A stretch of 64,000 nucleotides of DNA, taken from assembly GCA_963709395.1 (NCBI GenBank), contig CAVPWP010000006.1, positions 1-64,000 on the forward strand. The letters run 5' to 3'. Numbering within the stretch: the first letter of the stretch is position 1; each line of letters opens with the position of its first letter. This DNA comes from CAVPWP01 sp963709395. GTDB taxonomy: Bacteria > Pseudomonadota > Alphaproteobacteria > Rhodobacterales > Rhodobacteraceae. Of the stretch, positions 7,975 to 16,706 are shown piece by piece. The notes beneath the pieces are model-generated. The model searched no databases. It had not been told where the DNA came from and saw nothing but the letters and a program-made list of their open reading frames with translations. The position numbers were made by a program, and so were the translations under genes.

Positions 7975-8571
7975 TCAGACGTGTTTCCCGACGCTCCAGC
8001 CGGTGGCACCGGCCAGCCGCGCCTCTCCCTTCGAGATCGGCAGATCCTCGAGAGCGGAGCCCATCGAGTCGTTCCAGCGGTTGAGATAGCCGAAAAGCGC
8101 CACGACCCCCATGATCTCGACGATGGCCTCGGCGCTCCAATGGGCGCGCAGCCTCTCGCCGATCTCGGGGGTTACGCCGTTGGGGACCTGCGTCGCGGCT
8201 TGGGCAAAGGCCAGCGCCGCCTTTTCGGCATCGGTGAAATGCGCGCTGCCTTCGAAATCGAAGACATCGTTCAGCCGATCCTCGGACGCGCCGAACCGTT
8301 CGGACGCAAGGATCATGTGGGCCTGGCAGTAGAGGCACCCCGACGCGAAGGACGACACATAGCCGACAAGTCGCTTGAACTCGGGCGTGACGGTGCCGGT
8401 GTCGCGCATCACCGCGATGTTGAGGTTGGTGAAGGCGCGCGCGATCTCGGGCCGGTGCGCCATGGTGCGCACCGAGTTGGGGATGACGCCCAGAGGCCCT
8501 TTGAAGAACTGCACTTCCTCGCGCAGCGCGGGCTCCATCTCGTCTTCGGTCAGCGGTTCGACCAGTGCCAT
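7975..8571 (-). CDS. Carboxymuconolactone decarboxylase / AhpD-like peroxidase
   Basis: A 198-residue all-helical AhpD-fold protein. The diagnostic redox motif CLYCQAHM (CxxC with His three residues on) sits near the middle and suggests peroxidase or disulfide reductase activity rather than true decarboxylase activity. The Met at 8571 gives the usual family start MALVEPLTE. It leads the operon with the rhodanese and hemerythrin genes (14-nt gap). No frameshift. Confidence 0.88.
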   Translation of the reverse strand: MALVEPLTEDEMEPALREEVQFFKGPLGVIPNSVRTMAHRPEIARAFTNLNIAVMRDTGTVTPEFKRLVGYVSSFASGCLYCQAHMILASERFGASEDRLNDVFDFEGSAHFTDAEKAALAFAQAATQVPNGVTPEIGERLRAHWSAEAIVEIMGVVALFGYLNRWNDSMGSALEDLPISKGEARLAGATGWSVGKHV

Positions 8572-8674
8572 CGCGGCTTCCTCCCCTTGCCCGGACCCGT
8601 GCATATGACCGCGACCGGGACCAAGGTGCAAGGCGGGGTGCCGACCCGATCGCGGCGCAAGACGCCAGAGAGCC

Positions 8675-8995
8675 TCAGTCGAAGACGGCGACGACCTCGA
8701 TCATCACGGGCTCGAACGACCGGCACAGCGCGGTGATCCGTCGGTTGCGCACGCGCATCTCGTCGGTGCGCAGCATCGCCTGGAAATCCTCGCGCCTGCG
8801 CCATTGCGAGTAGTTGGCGATGCGCGTCTGCGCGTCGTTCACATGCAGCGCCGCCGAGACGAACCCCGGCTGTTTCGAGATGACCTTCGCATAGGCATCG
8901 CGAAGCTCATCCAGAACGTCATCACAAGTGCCCGGCGTCACCTCGAAGGTTGTCAGCACGGTCTGGAGATCGGCGGCCTCGGTGATCGTTGGCAT
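8675..8995 (-). CDS. Antibiotic biosynthesis monooxygenase (ABM) family protein
   Basis: 106 residues with the ferredoxin-like ABM fold. Markers are the early beta strand TTFEVTPGTCDDVLDELRDAY, the core GFVSAALHVNDAQTRIANYSQW and the helix REDFQAML. These small proteins often act on quinone-like or reactive substrates, but the family name is broader than its known chemistry. It is about 100 nt upstream of the AhpD-like gene and in the same direction, so it may belong to the same transcript. Confidence 0.82.
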   Translation of the reverse strand: MPTITEAADLQTVLTTFEVTPGTCDDVLDELRDAYAKVISKQPGFVSAALHVNDAQTRIANYSQWRRREDFQAMLRTDEMRVRNRRITALCRSFEPVMIEVVAVFD

Positions 8996-9049
8996 GGGCA
9001 GCCCTCCTTCCTGAGGGCGATCCTATCACATCGCGTCGGCGTCGTCGCC

Positions 9050-9457
9050 TCAGCGCAGAACGTGCACCGCGCAAGAGGCATGCCGCACCACGCGGGCCGC
9101 CGTGCTGCCCAGGAAATAATCGGACAGTCCGGGCTTGTGCGAGGCGACCACGATACAATCGATCCCGTTTTCCGTGGCGAAGTCGACGATGGCCCGGCCC
9201 GGATGCCCGGTGATCACCACGGGCTTCACGTCCGCCGCATCCCGAAGTTCGTCCCGCAGAGCCGCCAGAACGTCGACGCGCGTCCGTTCGACCTGCCCCT
9301 CGGGCAACTCGTTGGCGATGAACATCGGAACCGGCTCGAGCACATTCAGGGCGGTGATGTCGCCGCCCTCGTCCAGAAGATGCCGCGCCACAGCCAGGGC
9401 GGCCTGCGTTCCTTCACCGTGGTCCAGTGCGATCGGCACCAGCACATGCTTGTACAT
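9050..9457 (-). CDS. Universal stress protein (UspA family)
   Basis: 135 residues of a single UspA domain. The beginning MYKHVLVPIALDHGE and the ATP-binding glycine motif near the end (GSTAARVVRHASCAVHVL, pattern G-S-x9-S/T-x-P/A-V) are visible. This class is often induced under oxygen limitation in purple bacteria. Here a near-consensus FNR/FnrL site lies 54-67 nt upstream of the ATG (9511..9524). The gene is divergent from the heme-utilization-like gene at 9575. Confidence 0.93.
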   Translation of the reverse strand: MYKHVLVPIALDHGEGTQAALAVARHLLDEGGDITALNVLEPVPMFIANELPEGQVERTRVDVLAALRDELRDAADVKPVVITGHPGRAIVDFATENGIDCIVVASHKPGLSDYFLGSTAARVVRHASCAVHVLR

Positions 9458-9510
9458 GACGTATCCTCCATGATTTCGATCATGTCTGCCAGCACTTGCC
9501 CCCCGCCGCC

Positions 9511-9524
9511 TTGATTTGGGTCAG
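9511..9524. promoter_or_regulatory. FNR/FnrL-like binding site
   Basis: TTGAT-TTGG-GTCAG matches the FNR family consensus TTGAT-N4-ATCAA (with G accepted at the first position of the right arm in Rhodobacterales FnrL sites), missing only the last A. It lies between the divergent usp and PNPOx-like genes, closer to usp. A smaller palindrome CATGAT-TTCG-ATCATG lies at about 9469..9484. Regulation by FnrL is inferred. Confidence 0.45.
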
Positions 9525-9574
9525 GTTGCACGGCTGTGCTTGGCAAGATGCCCTGCGCGTCCCATCTTCGTGCC

Positions 9575-10069
9575 ATGGCCGACCCCTCTCCGATCCGACC
9601 CACCGACGACGAGGCGCGCGCCCTTGCCCGGGCGCTGCTCGACACGGCCGCGTTCGGCGCGCTTGGCGTGCGCGATCCCGAAACAGGTGCGCCCATGGTC
9701 ACGCGCATCGCGGTGACGACCGCGCCCGATGGTGTGCCGCTGACCCTGATTTCGGACCTGTCGCAGCACACCCGCGCGCTGAGGTCAGACCCCGTCTGTT
9801 CACTGCTGGTCGGAGAGCCGGGGCCAAAGGGCGATCCGCTGACGCATCCGCGCCTGACCGTGCAGAGCCGGGCCGTCTTCATCGACCGGTCCGGCACCCT
9901 GCACGAGGGCCTGCGCGACCACTACCTCGCGCAGCAGCCCAAGGCGAAGCTCTACATCGACTTCGGGGATTTTTCGCTTGTCAGGCTGGAACCCACCGGC
10001 GCGTTCCTGAACGGGGGGTTCGGCAAGGCCTTCGTTCTGACGCCCGAAGACCTTGCCCCGACCGCCTGA
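9575..10069 (+). CDS. HugZ-type pyridoxamine-phosphate-oxidase-fold protein
   Basis: 164 residues with the split-barrel flavin-binding fold seen in HugZ heme-utilization proteins and related pyridoxamine 5'-phosphate oxidase family members. Typical features are the helix EARALARALLDTAAFGALGV, strands MVTRIAVTT and LTLISDLSQHTRAL, and CSLLVGEPGPKGDPLTHPRLTVQ. The substrate is not proven; flavin reductase or heme-related activity are both possible. The Met at 9575 is used rather than 9536 because the extra 13 residues are unlike the family. It converges with the tail-fibre-like gene, whose stop abuts this one. Confidence 0.85.
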   Translation: MADPSPIRPTDDEARALARALLDTAAFGALGVRDPETGAPMVTRIAVTTAPDGVPLTLISDLSQHTRALRSDPVCSLLVGEPGPKGDPLTHPRLTVQSRAVFIDRSGTLHEGLRDHYLAQQPKAKLYIDFGDFSLVRLEPTGAFLNGGFGKAFVLTPEDLAPTA

Positions 10070-12365
10070 TCAGACCGGACGATCCACCCGCGCCGTGACG
10101 TGCACCCGCCCCGACACCGCCTGCGGCCAGGTCAGCCGCACGAGGTTCTGGTTGGGACCGTCATTCACCGTGACATAGGGCATGGAAAACACCGCCTGCC
10201 CGCTTGCGTTCAGGATCGGCCCGTCTGCGACGATTCCCGTCACCGTGCGCGACCTGCCGCCAAAGGGCAGATAGCCGCCCACGTCCAGCACCCAGTTCGT
10301 CGCCGCCCCCGACTGGATGAACTGAAGCGAGACCGGGTTGATCGTGTTCTGCCCGATGCCGTTGAAGGTGTTGCCGGAAAACTCGACATTGCGCGTGCGT
10401 CCGAAATCGAGGCCGGCGATGCTGTCATCGACCCGTTCGATCCGTTCCGTCGTGCCGTTGAGCGACTTGAAGGTATTGCCCGTCACCGACAGGCCCTGCA
10501 GGAAGTGCCCGGTCCCGAAGGGTTTGATCACGAACCACGAAAACCACGGGGCCGCGTCGTTCACCGTGAAGATGTTGCCGGTCACGGTCAGCCCCCCGAA
10601 AGAGAATTCCTCGCCCATATCCGGCGAGGCGTCATGCTCGTTCGTCCACTCGATGAAGCTGTTGTCGATGTAGTTCCCGGTCAGCACCGACTTCACGTTC
10701 GTCTCGGTAAGCACCAGCCCCGCCACGCGGGGGCCGTCGGTCACGTTGTCACCCTGGAACCAGTGATTGCCGACGATCAGATGGCCATTGCCGTGCAGGA
10801 CCATCGTCGTGCCCATGCGCTGAAAGCGGTTGTCGCGGATCTTGGCGTCGTTGGCGTTGACGTTGAACCCCACGGTCACGCGTTCGGTCGCCGGGGTCTG
10901 CTGTTCGTCCGATGTGAAGTGGCATCGGTCGATCTGCAGATCCTGGCAGCCCAGCCCGATCGAGGTGATCCCCCGATGCCCCGGCTTGGTGATGAAGCAG
11001 TCGCGGATGTGGAAGGTGTTGCCCTCGGGCGCCAGCAGAATGCCCGAGGCTGCCCCCCGGCACTGGAACTCGATATCGGTCAGCGTGAACTTCGACAGCT
11101 TCGAGAACCCCGAGAAGTCGAGCACATACCTGAACCGCCGGAAGGTGTAGCTCTGGCTTGCCGCCGGCCCATAGAGCGGCTGGCTGAGGTCAAGCGTGCC
11201 GGCGCCGATGTTGCGCGCACGGACATAGACCTCGCGTCCCACGCCCGGTGCCTTCGACCAGTGCGCCGACCGGGATGTTCGCCACGTTGGCCACGTTCGA
11301 CAGGCGCAACGGGTTGCCGGGTCGTAGCTGGCCGTGCTGACATGGACCTCGGGGTCCCAGGCCGGGCCGGGTTCGACATTGAACTGGCCGTTCCGGATCA
11401 CGCGCCGGATCTCGTAGATGTCGGCGGTGGCCAGCGCCGCGGCCATGTCGATCGGCGCGGACAGCTCGATCCGCCGCCCGCCAAGATCGAGGCTTTCGTG
11501 ATCGCTGAAGTTCAGGAGAGCCTGGAACGCCTTGCGGAAGGCCAGCACCTCGTCGCCGCCGAACGCGTCGATATAGGCGGGCAGGTGGAAATTCTGGCGC
11601 AGGATGAACAGGACCGTGTCGGGCATGGTGACCGACCCCTGGAACCGCACCGGGCTTTCGAACGTCACACGTCGAGCCAAGAAAGTGCACGCCCTCGGAC
11701 ACCAGCACCTCACGCCCCGCAGCGGCTGCGTCCGCGGCCCGGAACGCCGCGGCGTCGTCGGTGACGCCGTCACCCACCGCGCCGAAATCCTTGACGTCGA
11801 CCCAGTCCATCATCTTGCGCAGAAAGACGCTGGTGATGTCCTCGATCACGATGTCGTCGATCCGGACAGCGCCCCCGGTCGGCCCGGTGAGGTCGATGCC
11901 GAAATGGCCATAGAGCGCTGCAGGCGTCCACTGCATGTCCACCCCGGTGCGCACGCCGGTTCCGACGATGGCACTGACCTCGACGATCCCGCCGTAGGAG
12001 GTCAGCGACACCGACGGTCCGGCCAGCGGCAGCCCGGTCACGGCCGCGCCGCCCGCGCCCCCCGCCCAGGCACCGATCCGTACGTTCGGCAGGTTTCCCG
12101 ACAGGGCCTTCACCCGGGCACGAATGCGCAGGTAGCAGCCCGGCAGGATCGGCGTCTCGCCGGTCCAGCGCAGGCGCTGCGTGGCCTCGGTCTTGACGAT
12201 CTCAAGGCAGCCACCGAAGTCCTGGTCGGCCGGCACGAAGGCTGCGTCGGGCGCGCCCACGTAGGTCGCCGTGCCCGGCGTGCCGTCCTCGCGCGACCAG
12301 ACGCCCAGCCCGCCAGAGAAAGGCGGCGGCATCAGCACCAGCCCGTCGGTAATGGCCTTGTTCAT
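10070..12365 (-). CDS. Pectate-lyase-like beta-helix protein, candidate GTA tail fibre (3 apparent frameshifts)
   Basis: About 764 residues once three single-base shifts are bridged: near 11667..11672 (extra base), the GGG run at 11311 (missing base) and the run at 11244..11246 (extra base). The N-terminal part (start MNKAITDGLVLMPPPFSGG) has a jelly-roll-like region, then WVDVKDFGAVGDGVTDDAAAF, the classic entry into a pectate_lyase_3/GH28-like right-handed beta-helix. Repeated coils rich in Asn and Gly follow (VTGNIFTV, VTGNTFKS, FSGNTFNG). The start at 12365 has a strong AAGGAAGGG site. There is no signal peptide. From memory, the R. capsulatus GTA tail fibre gene (rcc00171 class) is an unlinked gene of this type; the assignment is likely but not proven. 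Confidence 0.72.
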
Positions 12366-12539
12366 CGAAATCCCTTCCTTCTCGCCGGCGCCGACGGACA
12401 GGCGCAGGGCGCAAAGGCCAGGCATGGCCTTCGCCGCGCGTGCGCGTCCTGTCGGTAAGCATGGGGGCGCGCCCATCGCGCCCGGCGGAAGGAGAGGTAT
12501 CAACAGGCGGTTAACGACCCGCTTGTCCTGCGTACGCTG

Positions 12540-12956
12540 TCAGGCGCCGACCTGCGGCGCCTGCAACACCTGCACGCCGTTGATCTGCCAGCCCTCGGCG
12601 GTCTCGATCATCTGGTAGCCCAGGACGTGGACCGCCCCGGCGGCATCCGTGATCATCACTTTCTGCCAGAGCCGTCCGTCGATGGTCTCGAGGTCGAGAT
12701 ACCGGACGTCCGCAGGCCGCCAGACCATCGGATAGCCCTGCCGCACCATCATGCCGAAGCGGTCGGGCGTGCCGAAGAGCTGCTTGATGTTGGGCGAGGC
12801 ATAGGTGAAGGCGGTGTCGAAATCGTCGCGCACAAAAGCGTCGATCTGGTTCTGGATCACGCCCTCGATCTCGGATCGCGGGGCCTCCTGCGCCATCGAC
12901 GGCAGGGCAAGAAGGGCAGCGGCACTCAGGACGGCAGCGGTCAGGAAACGGCGCAT
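12540..12956 (-). CDS. Exported DUF4864 protein
   Basis: 138 residues: a signal peptide (MRRFLTAAVLSAAALLALPSMAQ) and then a DUF4864 domain of NTF2-like shape (IEGVIQNQIDAFVRDDFDTAFTYASPNIKQLFG, later GYQMIETAEGWQINGVQV). It is probably periplasmic; no activity is known for the family. The ATG at 12956 follows AGGGAGAA at good spacing; a TTG two codons earlier is less likely. It stands alone between the tail-fibre-like gene and gabD. Confidence 0.85.
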   Translation of the reverse strand: MRRFLTAAVLSAAALLALPSMAQEAPRSEIEGVIQNQIDAFVRDDFDTAFTYASPNIKQLFGTPDRFGMMVRQGYPMVWRPADVRYLDLETIDGRLWQKVMITDAAGAVHVLGYQMIETAEGWQINGVQVLQAPQVGA

Positions 12957-13038
12957 CGGCAAATTCTCCCTGGCAAAGCCAAGAAACTAAACCGGGGAAC
13001 GCCCGGGTCAAACCGGGCGATCCCGCGCCGATGCTCGG

Positions 13039-14514
13039 TCAGACCGAGAGGCAGACGTATTTCATCTCGAGGTAGTCCTCGATCCCGTGGCGTGATCCCT
13101 CGCGGCCAAGGCCCGACTGCTTCACCCCACCGAAGGGCGCCACCTCGGTCGAGATGATGCCGGTGTTGATGCCGACGATCCCGTATTCCAGTGCCTCGCT
13201 GACGCGGGTGATCCGCCCGATGTCGCGGGCATAGAAGTAGGACGCCAGCCCGAAGATCGTGTCGTTGGCCATGGCAATGGCCTCATCCTCGGTCGAAAAC
13301 CGGAAGAGCGGCGCCAGCGGGCCGAAGGTCTCGTCCGTGGCGACCTGCATCTCCTGCGTCACCCCAGTGACGATGGTGGGCTGGAAGAAGGTCCCGCCCA
13401 GATCATGTGCCGATCCGCCGTAGAAGACCGTGGCGCCCTTCGACGTGGCGTCGGCGATATGTTCGCGCACCTTCTCGACCGCCGCATCGTCGATCAGCGG
13501 GCCAAGGTCCGCGCCGTCGAGGCCATCGCCGACCTTCATCTGACCAAGGCGCTTGGCCAGCTTTTCGGCGAAGGCGTCGTGGACGCCGTCCTGCACATAG
13601 ATTCGGTTGGCGCAGACGCAGGTCTGGCCGTTGTTGCGGAACTTGCAGGCGATGGCCCCCTCGACCGCCGCATCCAGATCGGCGTCGTCGAAGACGATGA
13701 ACGGCGCGTTGCCGCCCAACTCCATCGAGCATTTCATGACCTGATCGGCCGCTTGCCGCAGCAGGATGCGCCCGACCTCGGTCGAGCCGGTGAAGGTCAG
13801 CTTGCGGATGATCGGGTTCTCGCAGAATTCCTTGCCGATCTCGGACGAGGATTTCGAGGGCACGATCGACAGGACGCCTTTCGGGATCCCGGCGCGATCG
13901 GCCAGAACACCCAGCGCCAGCGCCGACAAGGGCGTCAGCGTCGCCGGACGAACGATCATCGCACAGCCCGCCGCCAGCGCCGGCGCCACCTTTCGGGTGA
14001 TCATCGCGTTGGGAAAGTTCCACGGCGTGATCGCCGCGGCCACGCCGATGGGTTGGCGCAGAACCGTCAGTCGTTTATCGGCCATATGGCCGGGAATGGT
14101 CTCGCCATAGATACGCTTGGCCTCTTCGGCGAACCACTCGACGAAGGACGCGCCATAAAGGATCTCTCCGCGCGCCTCGGGCAGCGGCTTGCCCTGCTCG
14201 GCGGTCAGGATGGTGGCCAGATCGTCGGCATGCTCGACCATCAGGTTGAACCACTTGCGCAGGATGTTGGCGCGCTCTTTCGCGGTGCGCGCGGCCCAGT
14301 CCTTCTGCGCGGCCTCGGCCTGAGCGATCACAGGGCCAAGCTGCGCGCGCCCGATATCGGCCACCTCGGCGATCACGTCGCCACGGGCCGGGTTCGTCAC
14401 GGCGAAGGTCTTGCCGTCGGCGGCCTCGGCCCAGTCGCCGCCCAGGTAGGCGCGGGTGGCCAGCAGCGCCGGGTCCTTCAGACGACCGGCAAGGTCGGTG
14501 ATTGCATCGAGCAT
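13039..14514 (-). CDS. gabD: NAD(P)-dependent succinate-semialdehyde dehydrogenase
   Basis: 491 residues, the usual length for GabD, which oxidises succinate semialdehyde to succinate in GABA and related catabolism. Visible are PWNFPNAM (about 165), the nucleotide loop FTGSTEVG (241-248), the general base E266 in MELGG and the catalytic Cys in GQTCVCANR (C299). C301 could act as the redox-switch partner known in this subfamily. The Met at 14514 is preceded by a GGAGGATA ribosome site. It is divergent from the hydrolase gene at 14582. No GABA transaminase is in the window. Confidence 0.94.
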   Translation of the reverse strand: MLDAITDLAGRLKDPALLATRAYLGGDWAEAADGKTFAVTNPARGDVIAEVADIGRAQLGPVIAQAEAAQKDWAARTAKERANILRKWFNLMVEHADDLATILTAEQGKPLPEARGEILYGASFVEWFAEEAKRIYGETIPGHMADKRLTVLRQPIGVAAAITPWNFPNAMITRKVAPALAAGCAMIVRPATLTPLSALALGVLADRAGIPKGVLSIVPSKSSSEIGKEFCENPIIRKLTFTGSTEVGRILLRQAADQVMKCSMELGGNAPFIVFDDADLDAAVEGAIACKFRNNGQTCVCANRIYVQDGVHDAFAEKLAKRLGQMKVGDGLDGADLGPLIDDAAVEKVREHIADATSKGATVFYGGSAHDLGGTFFQPTIVTGVTQEMQVATDETFGPLAPLFRFSTEDEAIAMANDTIFGLASYFYARDIGRITRVSEALEYGIVGINTGIISTEVAPFGGVKQSGLGREGSRHGIEDYLEMKYVCLSV

Positions 14515-14581
14515 GGCGTATCCTCCCGGATGGTCTTTCCCTTGGCGCGAGGTATACAGAAGCGCCGCTGGAGCCGACACC

Positions 14582-15379
14582 ATGAAAAACGACATCGCCT
14601 ATACCAATGTGGACTTCATCCCCGACGGGGAAAGCTATCCCGACCGCTGGGCCGAGGCAGCGCGCGCATGGCGCGAGCTTGAATCTGCGCTGGGCCGCGC
14701 GCGCCTGAACGACCCCTACGGCCCCGGCGAGCGGCAGAAGATGGACATCTTCCATCCCGCCGGAAAACCCCAAGGCCTGATCCTCTTCGTCCACGGCGGC
14801 TACTGGCTGAAATTCGACCGCAGCTACTGGTCACATCTCTCGGCTGGAGCAACGGCGCGGGGCTGGGCGGTAGCGGTCCCGTCCTACACCCTGGCGCCTG
14901 AAGTCCGGATTTCCGCGATCACGCAGGAAATCGCACAGGCCCTGACCCATGCCGCCGGCCGCGTCGCCGGTCCGATCCGGTTGGTAGGGCATTCGGCGGG
15001 TGGTCACCTCGTGGCGCGGATGCTCTGTCCCGACGTCGGCCTTGCGCCCGGGATCCTCGACCGGATCGAACGGGTCATGCCGATCTCCCCTGTGGCCGAC
15101 CTGCGCCCCCTGCTTGAAACCTCGATGAACGCGACCTTGGGCCTCGATCCGGACGAGGCCCAGCGCGAAAGCCCCGCCCTTTGCACGACCCCGCGCAAGG
15201 TTCCCGTGACCGTCTGGGTCGGTGCCGACGAACGCCCTGTCTTCGTCGATCAGGCCCGGCGGCTGGCAAAGGCCTGGCCGCAGGCCGATCTGGTGATCGA
15301 AAAGGGCCGCCACCACTTCGACGTGATCGAAGGCCTGGCCGATCCCGACAGCGAGATGACGGCGCGTCTTCTGTCCTAG
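14582..15379 (+). CDS. Alpha/beta hydrolase, kynurenine-formamidase-like
   Basis: 265 residues of an alpha/beta hydrolase. The oxyanion motif HGGYW (71-75) and nucleophile elbow GHSAGG (Ser138) match the alpha/beta-hydrolase type of arylformamidase, and a late His (KGRHHFDVIEG) completes the triad. Arylformamidases open N-formylkynurenine in tryptophan breakdown, but no other kynurenine gene is nearby, so a different amide or ester substrate is possible. Its stop overlaps the P1 peptidase stop by 4 nt. Confidence 0.82.
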   Translation: MKNDIAYTNVDFIPDGESYPDRWAEAARAWRELESALGRARLNDPYGPGERQKMDIFHPAGKPQGLILFVHGGYWLKFDRSYWSHLSAGATARGWAVAVPSYTLAPEVRISAITQEIAQALTHAAGRVAGPIRLVGHSAGGHLVARMLCPDVGLAPGILDRIERVMPISPVADLRPLLETSMNATLGLDPDEAQRESPALCTTPRKVPVTVWVGADERPVFVDQARRLAKAWPQADLVIEKGRHHFDVIEGLADPDSEMTARLLS

Positions 15380-16368
15380 CCGAACCGGTCTTTCCAGGTC
15401 GGCAGCGGGTCGCCATCAGACGGTGAGGCCTCGAAGACCGCGCGGGCGATGGCCCGCGCCAGGCACAGCGACGCAGCATGGCCGATCTCCAGCACACCCG
15501 CGGCGGGGTCCGTCAGCGCGCGCCGTCCTGTCGCCGCGGCGAAGACCAGATCACCGTCATGGGGCGTGTGCGCCGGCACGATGGCCCGTGCAAGTCCGTC
15601 ATGGGCGGCCACGGCCACCCGCTTGGCCTGCGCCTTGGTCAGGATCGCGTCTGTGGCGACGATGGCGATCGTCGTGGCCTCCCCCGGCCCCATCCCTTTC
15701 AGGCGCATCGGCGGCGGCGGACCCTTTGGCGCGGGTCCAAGCCCGCCGAACTCCGCCCCGATCTCGAAGGGGGCCGCCCAGAAATGCGGCCCGTTTCCAT
15801 GCGTGACCTCGCCGATAGGGTTCACCGCCACCAGCGCGCCCACCGTCGTGCCATCCGCAAGCAACACGGATGCCGATCCCAGCCCACCTTTCAGCGTCGC
15901 CGTCAAAGCCCCCGTTCCGGCGCCTTGCGAGCCAAGCGCGAACTCCGCTCCCGCTGCTGCAAACGCGGCCTCGCCGAGCGCCGGATAGGGCGAGGCGTCC
16001 CAGCCCTTGTCGCCCCCGTTCGCCAGATCGAACAGGATCGCCGCCGGCACGATCGGCACGGCCTGCCCGGCCGCCACGAACCCGCGCCCCTGTCGCCGCA
16101 ACGCCGCCACGACTCCGCCCGCCGCATCGAGACCGAACGCCGATCCGCCCGACAGCACCAGCGCATCCACGGCCTCGACCGTGTTCTCGGGCGTCAGAAG
16201 ATCAGTCTCGCGCGTGCCGGGGGCACCGCCCATCACATGCACCGCCGCCGTGAAGGGGCGGTCCGAGGTCAGCACCGTCACCCCCGATTTCAGCCGCTGC
16301 TCATCGGCGTTGCCCACCAGCACGCCCGCCACGTCGGTGATCAGGTTGCGCGGCCCGGCCTTCAGCAT
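15376..16368 (-). CDS. P1 (S58) family peptidase
   Basis: 330 residues of the DmpA/NylC-like Ntn hydrolase family, which self-cleaves to make an N-terminal nucleophile. Family marks are GVTVLTSDRPFTAAVHVMGGAPGTR (near 29), DALVLSGGSAFGLDAAGGV (about 67-85), GALVAVNPIGEV and HTPHDGDLVFAAATG. Peptide or omega-amide hydrolysis is expected; the exact substrate is unknown. Its start overlaps the preceding small gene by 7 nt, so it is the last gene of an SDR/unknown/P1 peptidase transcript. Confidence 0.88.
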   Translation of the reverse strand: MLKAGPRNLITDVAGVLVGNADEQRLKSGVTVLTSDRPFTAAVHVMGGAPGTRETDLLTPENTVEAVDALVLSGGSAFGLDAAGGVVAALRRQGRGFVAAGQAVPIVPAAILFDLANGGDKGWDASPYPALGEAAFAAAGAEFALGSQGAGTGALTATLKGGLGSASVLLADGTTVGALVAVNPIGEVTHGNGPHFWAAPFEIGAEFGGLGPAPKGPPPPMRLKGMGPGEATTIAIVATDAILTKAQAKRVAVAAHDGLARAIVPAHTPHDGDLVFAAATGRRALTDPAAGVLEIGHAASLCLARAIARAVFEASPSDGDPLPTWKDRFG

Positions 16369-16706
16369 GGCCGCTCGGGCGTCGCGCGGACAAGGTGGCC
16401 CGAAAAGACGCCAAGCCAGCGCAGATGGTCGGTGTCTCGGGCGGGCAGGTCATCGGGCCGGGTCAGCAGCACAACCGTGTCGCACCCCGTCGCCATATCG
16501 AGAATCGACCGCGCAACATCGACGTCGAAATAGTGCCGCAGCCGCCGCTCCAGCCCGGGGCCCCGCAGAACGTCCACCATCTCCAGGTCCGGCGCGACCC
16601 CCGCGCGGTCGGCCACATCCAGAAGATGCGCGAAGGCAAGTTGCTGACTGGCCATGTTCCCTGCCATCACCGCGATCCGGGCGGGCCGTCTTTCCGGCGC
16701 GGTCAT
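16362..16706 (-). CDS. Protein of unknown function
   Basis: A 114-residue protein I cannot assign. It starts with MTAPERRPARIAVMAGN and includes LLDVADRAGVAP, a run of charged residues and DTVVLLTRPDDLPARDTDHLRWLGVFSGHLV. No membrane segment or signal peptide is seen. The ATG at 16706 overlaps the SDR stop by 4 nt (ATGA) and its end overlaps the P1 peptidase start by 7 nt. The tight packing argues that it is real and co-translated. Confidence 0.6.
   Translation of the reverse strand: MTAPERRPARIAVMAGNMASQQLAFAHLLDVADRAGVAPDLEMVDVLRGPGLERRLRHYFDVDVARSILDMATGCDTVVLLTRPDDLPARDTDHLRWLGVFSGHLVRATPERPC

Noticed and set aside
10070..12365. Prophage remnant around the tail-fibre-like gene
   Set aside because: No integrase, capsid, portal, terminase or attachment-site repeat flanks it; neighbours are housekeeping or metabolic genes.
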